Assembly: GCA_937896835.1 (NCBI GenBank)
Contig: CALBOJ010000080.1
Span: 1 to 17,641 of the forward strand
Source: an uncultured Collinsella sp.
GTDB taxonomy: Bacteria; Actinomycetota; Coriobacteriia; Coriobacteriales; Coriobacteriaceae
Reading direction: 5' to 3'
Length of the DNA stretch: 17,641 bases
Shown in pieces: positions 1-7,127 of this stretch (position 1 is its first letter; every line of letters begins with the position of its first letter). The position numbers were made by a program, and so were the translations under genes. Under the pieces are notes generated by a model, which did no database searches, was not told the origin of the DNA, and saw only the letters and a program-made list of their open reading frames with translations.

Positions 1-186
1 CGTTTTAAGAACGCTCATGAAAACCGGGCTTACCGCCTGGTTTGCCTGACGGCCCGCGCCCGTGTAGACATCAAAGCGCGGCGTGCGCTGCTCACGGGGA
101 GCAACGGGGGCCTGCGGCGTCTCACGATAGGCGGGCATGGCGTTCATATCATAGGCGAGTGCTGCGTTTGAAGTGTTGTAGCCCAT
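1..186 (-). CDS. ftsL: Probable cell division protein FtsL, N-terminal part (cut by window edge)
   Basis: Only the first 62 codons are inside the window; the gene runs off the left edge. It begins with ATG at 186 and a purine-rich ribosome binding site (GGGAGG) about 9 bases upstream. The visible protein starts MGYNTSNAALAYDMNAMPAY, a Pro/Arg-rich polar segment, and just before the edge turns hydrophobic (VSPVFMSVL), which fits the start of a transmembrane helix. No catalytic motif is visible. Position is the main argument: it lies 90 bp downstream of rsmH on the same strand, where dcw clusters normally carry ftsL, a short bitopic protein of the division complex. The sequence itself is not diagnostic; another small membrane protein is possible. 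Confidence 0.55.
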   Translation of the reverse strand, partial: MGYNTSNAALAYDMNAMPAYRETPQAPVAPREQRTPRFDVYTGAGRQANQAVSPVFMSVLKT

Positions 187-276
187 GATATGCCGCCTCC
201 CATCCCGAGTACGTTGGTAGTGTGTTTAAGCTTCGTTTATGGTGCGAGCGGGAGGTCCAATATCGCGCGGTCGCGC

Positions 277-1242
277 CTACAGACGCTGCGCCACGCGGAT
301 TTTGGCTGATCTCGCCCGAGGGTTGCGCTCAACCTCATCAGGCTGGGCAACCAGGGGTTTGCGGGTGATGACCTTGAGTATCGGCACGTTGCCGCACACG
401 CACACCGGAATCTCCGGCGGACACGTGCACCCCTGGCTCATCTCCTTAAAGTGGTTCTTTACGATACGGTCCTCGAGCGAGTGATACGAAATGACGCAGA
501 TACGTCCGCCCGGGTTGAGCCACCTGGTGGCGGCATCAAGCCCTCGTTCGAGCACATCGAGCTCGTGATTGACCTCGATGCGAATGGCCTGGAAACTTTT
601 CTTGGCCGGGTGTCCACCATGCCGACGAGCGGCAGCCGGGATACCCGCCTTGATGATCTCGACAAATTGGCCGGTGGTTTCGATCGGTTCTTGCTCGCGG
701 CGGCGCACGATCTCGCGCGCGATCTGCGAGGCGAACTTCTCTTCGCCGTAGACGCGTAGAATCCGGGCGAGGTCGTGTTCGTTATAGGTGTTGATGACCT
801 CAGCTGCGTTTAAGGTGTTATTGCCCGGATCCATCCGCATGTCCAATGGGGCGTCCTCGTTATACGAAAAGCCCCTGCCAGGGATATCGAGTTGCGGTGA
901 CGAAACGCCCAAATCGAACAGGAAGCCATCGACCCCGGGCACCTCGGCCGAGCAAAGCAGCTCGTCCAAGTCGCCGAAGTTGCCCTTCAGCAGCTGGTGC
1001 GGAACGCCGGGAACCTCGCGGTCCAGACGGGCGCCAGCGGCCTCGAGGGCCATGTCGTCCTGATCGACGCCGAGCAAAAGGCCCGTCTCCCCCACCTGTG
1101 CGGCCATCTTTACCGAATGGCCGGCACCGCCAAGGGTGCAATCGCAGACAACGGAGCCGCTCTTTAGCTGCAGCGACTCAAGCACTTCGCCGAGCATGAC
1201 AGGTTCATGCCGATATTCTTGTGTCAAGATCCCACGCTCCAT
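277..1242 (-). CDS. rsmH: 16S rRNA (cytosine(1402)-N(4))-methyltransferase RsmH
   Basis: RsmH (MraW) uses S-adenosylmethionine to methylate N4 of C1402 in the 16S rRNA of the small subunit. The 321-residue protein has the family's usual length and motifs: the SAM-binding loop CDCTLGGAGHS at 33-43, DLGVSSPQLD at 110-119, HPAKKSFQAIRIEVN at 211-225 and SYHSLEDRIVK at 252-262. A cysteine cluster (CTCPPEIPVCVC) lies at 272-283. It starts 20 bp after mraZ and is surely co-transcribed with it. The ATG at 1242 has only a weak ribosome binding site. A TTG at 1227 (residue 6) has GGAG nine bases upstream, and GGAG itself overlaps the ATG, so the TTG could be the real start. Family assignment is secure; the start is not. 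Confidence 0.96.
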   Translation of the reverse strand: MERGILTQEYRHEPVMLGEVLESLQLKSGSVVCDCTLGGAGHSVKMAAQVGETGLLLGVDQDDMALEAAGARLDREVPGVPHQLLKGNFGDLDELLCSAEVPGVDGFLFDLGVSSPQLDIPGRGFSYNEDAPLDMRMDPGNNTLNAAEVINTYNEHDLARILRVYGEEKFASQIAREIVRRREQEPIETTGQFVEIIKAGIPAAARRHGGHPAKKSFQAIRIEVNHELDVLERGLDAATRWLNPGGRICVISYHSLEDRIVKNHFKEMSQGCTCPPEIPVCVCGNVPILKVITRKPLVAQPDEVERNPRARSAKIRVAQRL

Positions 1243-1262
1243 CCGTTACCCGTGCCTTGCCC

Positions 1263-1697
1263 TTACGAGAAGAAGAGGTCCAGCAGGGCCTCATCGTCAT
1301 CGTCCTCATCGGCCGCGGCGCGATCCCAAACCTCAAGGTGGTCGTAGTTGCCCACAACCGTGACCTCGCGGTCGAGGTTCGCCTGCTTGCGGAGAGACTC
1401 GGAAAGACCGATACGACCGGCGCTGTCCACATCCATCGACGTGGTGCGCTTGTTGATCGCCCTCATGAGCTTCTGGTCGTTAATGTCACGCGGGTTAAAA
1501 CCCTCGTGGCCCTCACGACCCGCGAAGAGTCCTTCGACCCACTTATCGAAGGCCTCGGCAGAGAACACGTACAGAGCATCGACATCCAGGGCTTTGAACA
1601 CGCGAACGTGCTCTCCAAGCTCCTCGCGAAGGGGTGCAGGCAGGGACAGACGACCTTTTGCATCGAGATTGCGCTCGTATGCACCAGTCATTCCCAT
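1263..1697 (-). CDS. mraZ: Transcriptional regulator MraZ
   Basis: MraZ is a DNA-binding regulator of the dcw cluster and usually represses its own operon. The 144 residues match the family length and show both AbrB-like repeats with their DxxxR signatures: DAKGR at 12-16 and DSAGR at 91-95. A very acidic stretch (ADEDDDDEALLD) near the C terminus is a lineage-specific tail. The start at 1697 has GGGGAGGG about 6 bases upstream; a second ATG two codons later is also possible. It is the first gene of the cluster, with rsmH 20 bp downstream. The upstream region holds a strong promoter and tandem GTGGGG boxes resembling the TGGGN direct repeats bound by MraZ in other bacteria, so autoregulation is likely. 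Confidence 0.96.
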   Translation of the reverse strand: MGMTGAYERNLDAKGRLSLPAPLREELGEHVRVFKALDVDALYVFSAEAFDKWVEGLFAGREGHEGFNPRDINDQKLMRAINKRTTSMDVDSAGRIGLSESLRKQANLDREVTVVGNYDHLEVWDRAAADEDDDDEALLDLFFS

Positions 1698-1765
1698 GTG
1701 CGCCCTCCCCTCGGTTACTCAGATGGCACGTACGCGGGGAACCACCCCGCCTGTCGACGTCATCA

Positions 1766-1794
1766 ATAATATGGGGAACCGCCCCATTTTTCAA
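1766..1794 (-). promoter_or_regulatory. Promoter of mraZ-rsmH (sigma70-type)
   Basis: Reading leftward, TTGAAA (1789-1794) and TATTAT (1766-1771) are separated by exactly 17 bases, a near-consensus housekeeping promoter. The predicted start is near 1759, giving a leader of about 60 nt before mraZ. The spacer is almost entirely an inverted repeat (1771-1787, GGGG/CCCC arms around AACCG), which suggests a repressor site between the two promoter elements. Confidence 0.75.
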
Positions 1795-1801
1795 CACCTT
1801 T

Positions 1802-1837
1802 CCCCACCCCTTCCCCCACCCCTCCCCACCATTCCAC
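1802..1837 (-). promoter_or_regulatory. Candidate MraZ boxes (tandem GTGGGG) upstream of mraZ promoter
   Basis: On the mraZ coding strand GTGGGG occurs at 1824-1829, 1814-1819 and 1802-1807, with a related GTGGAA at 1832-1837. Steps are 10 and 12 bp between the three perfect copies, so all would lie on nearly the same face of the helix. MraZ of other bacteria binds TGGGN direct repeats spaced by 5 bp. The boxes sit directly upstream of the -35 element. The match is by eye and the second step is 2 bp too long for a canonical array. Confidence 0.5.
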
Positions 1838-1840
1838 CCC

Positions 1841-1892
1841 CAATATGTTGTAAAACACCCCCGAGCATATGTTCGAAAACACAATATGTTGT
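1841..1892. repeat. Triple ATATGTT element
   Basis: ATATGTT occurs at 1843-1849, 1867-1873 and 1884-1890. The outer two are inside the 11-bp direct repeat CAATATGTTGT (1841-1851 and 1882-1892), 41 bp apart or about four helical turns. The middle one is the core of the LexA-like box. Such spacing is typical of operator arrays, but no regulator gene is adjacent. Confidence 0.5.
1862..1875. promoter_or_regulatory. LexA-like (SOS) box upstream of mraZ
   Basis: The 14-mer CGAGCATATGTTCG differs at one position from the palindrome CGAACATATGTTCG, which resembles the LexA box of Actinobacteria. Two looser sites sharing the AACATAT core flank it at 1841-1851 and 1882-1892. It lies about 70 bp upstream of the mraZ -35 element, in a gap where both neighbouring genes read leftward, so mraZ is the only obvious target. 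Confidence 0.4.
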
Positions 1893-2049
1893 GTTTGCAG
1901 CAAAGGCGGGATGCCACCTGTAGAACCACACCCGCGAACCTCAACCTTCAAGTTGACCTTGAGGCGATTTTTACGTCCCTTTACACGCCGTTCACATCGC
2001 CCCCAAACTCCCCCACCCACGGTACACACGGCCCACCGCCGCATCGGTG

Positions 2050-2124
2050 TCTAACGAAAAATGGGACGGGCCCCAGATTGCCCATGCGCGCAAAAGTGCG
2101 TCTCGGCAATCTGGGGCCCGTCCC
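2050..2124 (-). terminator. Terminator hairpin after xerD, 20-bp perfect stem
   Basis: Positions 2063-2082 and 2105-2124 are perfect reverse complements, and the loop can form an extra small hairpin with an AAAA tetraloop. Reading leftward, the stem is followed by ATTTTTCGTT, so it should terminate xerD transcripts. The stem begins 36 bp past the xerD stop. The unusually long perfect stem could also be an extragenic palindrome repeated elsewhere in the genome. Confidence 0.8.
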
Positions 2125-2159
2125 CTTTAGTATTTATAAATATGCAGGTCAGCGATGTG

Positions 2160-3101
2160 TTAACGATGCGCCAGCGGGTGCGCCGCCAGATAGACCTCGG
2201 TCAGTTGCGTACGATCGACATGCGTGTAGACCTGCGTGGTCGATATATCGGCATGGCCCAAAATCTCCTGCAGCACACGCAGGTCGGCACCGCCCGCGAG
2301 CATGTGGGTGGCAAAGGAGTGGCGCAAGGTATGGGGATGGAGCCCCACCAGCCCCACCTGACGCCCATACCGCTCGCATATCGCATGCACGGCCTGGCGC
2401 GACAGGCGACGTCCGTTCTTATTTAAAAAGACCGCCGAGGTCTCGGTTCCGCGGGCATGGGCCGCCAAGCGAGAACGTCCCTCAGTTACATAGAGCGTCA
2501 GAGCTCGCGCCGCGCTTCCCACCAGTGGGGACAGGCGTTCCTTTGAGCCCTTACCGCGAACGAGTACAAAGCCATCGTCAATATGGATATCGCCCACATC
2601 GAGCCCAACCAGCTCACTCACACGCAAACCGCATCCGTAGAGCACTTCCAAGATGGCATGGTCGCGCAGTCCCATCTCGCCCTCGGGAAAGTCTTGATCG
2701 AGCAGCGCCGAGACATCCTCCACCGATAGATACTCCGGCAAACGCTCAGCCTTTTTAGGCAGGCGCAACGCCGCCGTCGGGTTTTGGGCCACGGCCCCAT
2801 CGCGCACCAAAAAGGCATGCAGGCCCTTCACGGCAGCAAGCGCGCGCTCCACCGAGGCGTCGGAATAGCCTCCGCCGCGGCGATCGGCGACAAAGCCCTC
2901 CACGACCTGACGGGTCACCTCTTCAAAAGACACAATACCCGCCCGCTCCAGATAGGCGCAGTACGTCGTCAGGTCACGACGATAGGCCACAATCGTGTTG
3001 CGCGCCAAGCCCCGCTCGACCGCGAGGTAATCGAGATACTCCCCCGCCGCCACGGCGAGCGACGAGGGAGTAGCTTCGGTATGTTCCTTATTCGCCGGCA
3101 C
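2160..3101 (-). CDS. xerD: Site-specific tyrosine recombinase XerD
   Basis: Tyrosine recombinase of the XerC/XerD type, which resolves chromosome dimers at dif near the end of replication. The 313-residue protein has the SAM-like core-binding domain (about 15-105) and the catalytic domain with the full set of active-site residues: Arg160 (GCGLRVSEL), Lys184 (GKGSKER), His257 and Arg260 (HPHTLRHSFATHML), His283 (LGHADISTTQ) and the nucleophile Tyr292 (VYTHV). This is a complete housekeeping recombinase, not an integron or phage integrase with added domains. The GTG start at 3101 lies 2 bp after the pyrG stop, implying translational coupling; no good Shine-Dalgarno precedes it. XerC versus XerD cannot be separated with certainty here; the sequence fits XerD somewhat better. 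Confidence 0.9.
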   Translation of the reverse strand: MPANKEHTEATPSSLAVAAGEYLDYLAVERGLARNTIVAYRRDLTTYCAYLERAGIVSFEEVTRQVVEGFVADRRGGGYSDASVERALAAVKGLHAFLVRDGAVAQNPTAALRLPKKAERLPEYLSVEDVSALLDQDFPEGEMGLRDHAILEVLYGCGLRVSELVGLDVGDIHIDDGFVLVRGKGSKERLSPLVGSAARALTLYVTEGRSRLAAHARGTETSAVFLNKNGRRLSRQAVHAICERYGRQVGLVGLHPHTLRHSFATHMLAGGADLRVLQEILGHADISTTQVYTHVDRTQLTEVYLAAHPLAHR

Positions 3102-3103
3102 CC

Positions 3104-4765
3104 TTAGTCCGTAGCGAGGTTCATGGGCGTCACCTGCAGACGGTCGACACCCTCGTGCTGGCCGATCGAAGCGCGCACGAACTCTCGGAACAGCGGCTGC
3201 GGATTAGTCGGACGGCTCTTGAACTCGGGGTGAGCCTGGGTTGCCACATACCACGGATGCACGTCGCGCGGCAGCTCGACCATCTCGACCAGGCGCTCGT
3301 CGGGCGAGAGGCCAGAGATAACCAAGCCGGCATCCTCGAGCTGGTCGCGGAAGGCGTTGTTGAACTCAAAGCGGTGACGGTGACGCTCGTAGACGAGTTC
3401 CTCGCCATATGCCTCGCGAGCAAGGGTATCGGCGGCGAGCTTGCACGGATAGGCGCCCAGGCGCATGGTGCCGCCCTTCTCGGTCACGTCCTCCTGCGAG
3501 CTCATCAGATCGATGACGCTAAACGGGCCGTCCGGATCGAACTCAGAGGAGCTGGCGCCGGCAAGGCCGACGACGTTGCGGGCGAACTCGCACACGGCGA
3601 CCTGCATACCCAGGCAAATGCCCAGATACGGAATCTTGTGCTCACGGGCAAACTCGGCCGCGAGGATCTTGCCCTCCAGGGCGCGCTTGCCAAAGCCGCC
3701 GGGGACCAGGATGCCCGAGGCGTCGCCCAGAACCTCGGAGACATTCTGCTCGTCGAGGCTCTCGCCGTCGACCAGCTGGACGTCCACATGGCGATCGTAG
3801 AAGACGCCCGCATGGTGCAGGGCCTCGATAACCGACAGGTACGCATCGGGCAGCTGCGTGTACTTACCCACGACGGCAATCTTAACCTTATCGGCGTGAT
3901 GGTTGGCATGGTTCTGCTTACGCAGGAACTCATTCCACTCGCTCATGTCGCGCTCACGCGGGTCCAGGCCCAGGCGCTCGCAAATACGCAGGTCAAAGTC
4001 CTGCTCGGCAAGCAGCTGCGGCACGTCGTAGATGCTCGCGCAGTCCTCATTGGTAAAGACGCAATCGGTGTCGACGTCGCAGAAGCTTGCGATCTTTCCG
4101 CGGATAGCGTCATCGATATGGTGGCCGGAGCGCAGCACGATGATATCGGGCTGGATGCCAAAGCTGCGGAGCTCCTTGACGGAATGCTGCGTGGGCTTGG
4201 TCTTGACCTCGTGGGCGGCGGCAATATAGGGAACGAGCGACACGTGGATGTAGCAGACGTTCTCGGAGCCGGCCTCCTTGCGGTACTGACGGATGGCCTC
4301 GACAAACGGTTGGGACTCGATGTCGCCGATCGTGCCGCCCAGCTCGGTGATGACTACATCGGAGCCGGTCTGCTCCTCGATGCGGCGAAACTTGTCCTTA
4401 ATGGCATTGGTGACGTGAGGAATCACCTGCACGGTACCGCCCAAAAAGTCGCCGCGACGCTCGCGGGCGATTAGGCTTTTGTAGATGGCACCGGTCGTAA
4501 AGTTGGAATCGCGGGTCAGGTTCTCATCAATAAAGCGCTCGTAATGACCCAGGTCCAGGTCGGACTCGTAACCATCCTCGGTTACAAAGACCTCACCATG
4601 CTGGAACGGGCTCATGGTACCGGGGTCGACGTTCAGATACGGGTCGGCCTTCTGCATCGTTACTTTGTAGCCACGCGACTTGAGCAGACGGCCCAGCGAG
4701 GCCGCGGTGATACCCTTGCCCAGGGACGAAACCACGCCACCGGTTACGAACACATGCTTGGTCAT
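3104..4765 (-). CDS. pyrG: CTP synthase
   Basis: CTP synthase aminates UTP to CTP using ATP and glutamine, the last step of de novo pyrimidine nucleotide synthesis. The 553 residues are close to the usual length. The N-terminal synthetase domain starts with the ATP-binding VVSSLGKG (11-18) and continues through the ITELGGTIGDIES motif (139-151). The C-terminal class I glutaminase domain has the oxyanion region PGGFGKR (355-361), nucleophile Cys384 in GICLGMQ, and the His512/Glu514 pair (AHPEF). All catalytic residues are intact. xerD begins 2 bp after its stop, so the two form an operon. Its own promoter lies in the gap behind the winged-helix gene, which ends with a terminator, so pyrG is probably transcribed independently of it. 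Confidence 0.98.
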   Translation of the reverse strand: MTKHVFVTGGVVSSLGKGITAASLGRLLKSRGYKVTMQKADPYLNVDPGTMSPFQHGEVFVTEDGYESDLDLGHYERFIDENLTRDSNFTTGAIYKSLIARERRGDFLGGTVQVIPHVTNAIKDKFRRIEEQTGSDVVITELGGTIGDIESQPFVEAIRQYRKEAGSENVCYIHVSLVPYIAAAHEVKTKPTQHSVKELRSFGIQPDIIVLRSGHHIDDAIRGKIASFCDVDTDCVFTNEDCASIYDVPQLLAEQDFDLRICERLGLDPRERDMSEWNEFLRKQNHANHHADKVKIAVVGKYTQLPDAYLSVIEALHHAGVFYDRHVDVQLVDGESLDEQNVSEVLGDASGILVPGGFGKRALEGKILAAEFAREHKIPYLGICLGMQVAVCEFARNVVGLAGASSSEFDPDGPFSVIDLMSSQEDVTEKGGTMRLGAYPCKLAADTLAREAYGEELVYERHRHRFEFNNAFRDQLEDAGLVISGLSPDERLVEMVELPRDVHPWYVATQAHPEFKSRPTNPQPLFREFVRASIGQHEGVDRLQVTPMNLATD

Positions 4766-4823
4766 ATTGAGTTACCTGCGCTTCCCGTAGAAGTTGTTTA
4801 TCCACATCTTACGGGTCTTCATT

Positions 4824-4852
4824 GTAATACTCGCGCCGCGGACCGTCCGCAA
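4824..4852 (-). promoter_or_regulatory. Candidate pyrG promoter with palindrome in spacer
   Basis: Leftward, TTGCGG (4847-4852) and TATTAC (4824-4829) are 17 bp apart. The palindrome GCGGACCGTCCGC (4838-4850) overlaps the -35 element and most of the spacer, and could be an operator. Both hexamers match consensus only partly. A leader of about 50 nt would precede pyrG. Confidence 0.4.
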
Positions 4853-4884
4853 TTTTTCTCGCGTGCGATTGCATTTCTCGATCT

Positions 4885-4919
4885 TGAAACAAAACGCCGC
4901 CCGGTTTCCCAGGCGGCGT
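4885..4919 (-). terminator. Terminator after winged-helix gene
   Basis: Arms ACGCCGCC (4894-4901) and GGCGGCGT (4912-4919) form an 8-bp GC-rich stem. Leftward it is followed by TTTGTTTC, a usable U-rich tail. It separates the small regulator gene from the pyrG promoter. Confidence 0.75.
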
Positions 4920-4943
4920 CGCTATGGCAAGGGTTACATGCTG

Positions 4944-5282
4944 CTATCGATCAGCAACCTCGTCCTCAAGCATTTCTTGAACGAGCATGCCGGTACGGAC
5001 GCCCTCAAGATACCACTCACCACGTTCGGTGAGGCAAATGCCATTTGCAAGCTGACCGCCGTCGTCGCTATAACGCGAGACGACATCAATCATACCTTCG
5101 GAATCCAAGCGATCGATTGCGGCGCGGGCACGATACGGCGAAACCCCCACGCGCTCGGCAAGCGTTTTGCGCGAGAAACCATACGGCCCGCCATTGTCTT
5201 CGGTTTGCTGGTCGATCTCCATCAACACCAGCACCTCGACACGCTTCATATCGTTGACACTCGCACGACCCTTGCCCGCCAT
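4944..5282 (-). CDS. Small winged-helix DNA-binding protein, function unknown
   Basis: A 112-residue protein not recognised as a named family member. Residues 36-66 (FSRKTLAERVGVSPYRARAAIDRLDSEG) read as a helix-turn-helix followed by a recognition helix, and 67-88 (MIDVVSRY.. GICLTERG) as a wing, so it resembles MarR/PadR-like winged-helix domains. The helix at 11-26 before it may dimerise. There is no ligand domain or membrane segment. I chose ATG at 5282 because GAGGAGG lies 5 bases upstream; an in-frame start 18 codons earlier at 5336 has no such site. It is a single-gene unit ended by its own terminator, ahead of pyrG. The target is unknown; autoregulation or local control are only guesses. 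Confidence 0.8.
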   Translation of the reverse strand: MAGKGRASVNDMKRVEVLVLMEIDQQTEDNGGPYGFSRKTLAERVGVSPYRARAAIDRLDSEGMIDVVSRYSDDGGQLANGICLTERGEWYLEGVRTGMLVQEMLEDEVADR

Positions 5283-5470
5283 AGCAGCCTCCTCAAACCG
5301 AGCACGAGCATCTAACGCGCCGTGCGCGACCGACACACCTCACGATGGCAGGTAATATCCATCATGCGGCATCCCGCTAAGAATGAAACAGTTACGGTTA
5401 TTGTATACCGCTCAAATTGTTTCTAGGCAGGTAAACAGCTATTTTTCGCCGAAATAGACGCTTTATTGAT

Positions 5471-5504
5471 CAAAAAGCCGTACCGGGCGCTAACCCGATA
5501 CGGC
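5471..5504 (-). terminator. Terminator after the DUF1846 gene
   Basis: Arms at 5477-5487 and 5494-5504 pair over 11 bp with one G-U. Leftward the stem is followed by TTTTTGATC, a classic intrinsic terminator, 34 bp past the stop of the DUF1846 gene. The remaining 5283-5470 gap holds no other gene; it must contain the promoter of the winged-helix gene, but no convincing hexamer pair was found. Confidence 0.85.
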
Positions 5505-5538
5505 CAAAATGCAATGCAATTACCGCGATGCTTCAAAC

Positions 5539-7020
5539 TTAGCGATGGAAGAAACCGCGGCGCTCAAACTTGGGCTCGCAGCACACGTTGATGCCCAACT
5601 TGCGCAGTACCGTCTCGTCCGTCGGCGAGATAATCACGCTAAAGAAGGCATCGCAACCGCGCAGCTGCTCCAGGCCCGAAAGGACGCGAGCGGCCGTCTC
5701 ACTCGTGGCCGAGGTGATCGACAGCGCCATAAGCGTCTCGTCGGTGTGGAGGCGCGGGTTTTTGCTGCCCAGGAAATGCGTCTTGAGCTTGCTGATGGGC
5801 TCGATCGCCTCATCGCTAATGACCTCGAGCTCAAGGTCGACGCCCGAGACATGCTTGAGGGCGTTCATAATGAGCGAACTTGCGGCGCCCAGGCGCGTGG
5901 AGGTCTTACCGGTCACCACGGAGCCATCGGGCATGACCATGGCACCCACGGGACCACCCGTCAGCTGCTCCCTGGTGAGGGCCGCCGAGCGCGCCGGTGA
6001 GTAGTTCTTATCGATGCCGGCTTTCTTCATAATAATCTTGAGACGGTCGACTTGCTCATCGCCCACGCCGGTACGGCGCACATTTTCGACCGCGGTAAAG
6101 TAGCGGCGGACGATCTCCATCTTGGAAGCGTCGCGGCAGGCATCGTCATCGGTGATGGCAAAACCGACCATATTGACGCCCATGTCCGTAGGGCTCTGGT
6201 AGGGGCTCTTGCCCAGGATCTTTTCCATCAGGGCACGGACTACCGGGAAGGCCTCGACGTCGCGGTTGTAGTTGACCGTGGTCTTGTTGTAGGCCTCCAG
6301 GTGGAAGGAGTCGATGATGTTGGCGTCATCGAGGTCTGCCGTGGCGGCCTCGTAGGCAATATTGACCGGATGCGTAAGGGGCAGATTCCAAACCGGGAAG
6401 GTCTCGAATTTGGCATAGCCGGCGGCCGTGCCATGCTTGTGCTCGTGATAGAGCTGAGACAGGCAAGTGGCGAGCTTGCCCGAGCCAGGGCCGGGCGCCG
6501 TCACGACAACGAGCGGTCGGGTGGTCTCGACAAACTCGTTCTTGCCGTAGCCATCGTCGGACACGATCAGATCGACATCGTGCGGATACCCCTCGATGGG
6601 ATAGTGCAGCTTGGCGGGAATACCGAGCGCGTTCAGGCGGTTGCGGAATACATCGGCAGCAGGCTGGCCGGCGTACTGGGTGATAACCACAGCCGCGACG
6701 GCAAAGCCGTTGCCGCGGAACAGGTCAACCAGGCGCAAAACGTCCTCGTCATAGGTAATGCCAAGGTCACCACGAGCCTTGTTTTTCTCGATGTGGTTCG
6801 CGTTGATCGCGATGATAACCTCGACATCGTCGGCGATGCTCTTGAGCATGCGAAACTTGCTGTCCGGCTCAAAGCCCGGCAGCACGCGGCTGGCATGATA
6901 GTCATCGAACAGCTTGCCGCCAAACTCCAAATACAGCTTGCCACCAAACTGCGAGATGCGCTCCTTAATGTGAGCAGCCTGCAGCTCGATATACTTCGCG
7001 TTGTCGAAACCCTGGCGCAT
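5539..7020 (-). CDS. DUF1846 (UPF0371) domain-containing protein
   Basis: A 493-residue cytoplasmic protein of the conserved, functionally uncharacterised DUF1846/UPF0371 family, which covers the full length. The start MRQGFDNAKYIELQAAHIKERI matches the typical family N terminus. A glycine-rich nucleotide-binding-like loop, APGPGSGK (175-182), is followed by LSQLYHEHKHG (188-197), both characteristic in my recollection of the family. Structures of members are known, but a reaction is not established. ATG at 7020 is preferred because GGGAG lies about 8 bases upstream; an in-frame ATG at 7044 lacks a ribosome binding site. It is monocistronic, with a TATAAT element upstream and a strong terminator after it. 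It has no evident link to the arginine genes on its right. Confidence 0.92.
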   Translation of the reverse strand: MRQGFDNAKYIELQAAHIKERISQFGGKLYLEFGGKLFDDYHASRVLPGFEPDSKFRMLKSIADDVEVIIAINANHIEKNKARGDLGITYDEDVLRLVDLFRGNGFAVAAVVITQYAGQPAADVFRNRLNALGIPAKLHYPIEGYPHDVDLIVSDDGYGKNEFVETTRPLVVVTAPGPGSGKLATCLSQLYHEHKHGTAAGYAKFETFPVWNLPLTHPVNIAYEAATADLDDANIIDSFHLEAYNKTTVNYNRDVEAFPVVRALMEKILGKSPYQSPTDMGVNMVGFAITDDDACRDASKMEIVRRYFTAVENVRRTGVGDEQVDRLKIIMKKAGIDKNYSPARSAALTREQLTGGPVGAMVMPDGSVVTGKTSTRLGAASSLIMNALKHVSGVDLELEVISDEAIEPISKLKTHFLGSKNPRLHTDETLMALSITSATSETAARVLSGLEQLRGCDAFFSVIISPTDETVLRKLGINVCCEPKFERRGFFHR

Positions 7021-7059
7021 GTATGGCTCCCGTCCCGTTTCCATTTAATGTTCTAGGCG

Positions 7060-7065
7060 ATTATA
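7060..7065 (-). promoter_or_regulatory. -10 element of the DUF1846 gene
   Basis: A perfect TATAAT reading leftward lies 40 bp upstream of the chosen start, which would give a leader of about 33 nt. No clear -35 hexamer is found 16-18 bp further upstream, so the promoter may need an activator or rely on the -10 alone. Confidence 0.5.
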
Positions 7066-7127
7066 ACGGAGCCCGCCCTCCCCGATAACCAGACCATCAA
7101 CAGGCACCAACCAAACACGCCATCGAT

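Noticed and set aside
1634..2758. 374-codon plus-strand frame running through the mraZ upstream gap and xerD
   Set aside because: Crosses promoter and terminator elements, Pro/His/Arg-rich translation without domains, opposite to the real xerD.
3155..4474. 439-codon plus-strand frame opposite pyrG
   Set aside because: Shadow of a complete CTP synthase gene; no motif.
4766..4823. CTP-controlled reiterative attenuation at pyrG as in Bacillus
   Set aside because: The predicted transcript start lacks the GGGC-type initial sequence and no leader terminator hairpin with a T-run is seen before pyrG.
5283..5336. Longer start for the winged-helix protein (18 extra residues)
   Set aside because: The region contains the strong GAGGAGG ribosome binding site for the internal ATG and the extra residues look like leader translation.
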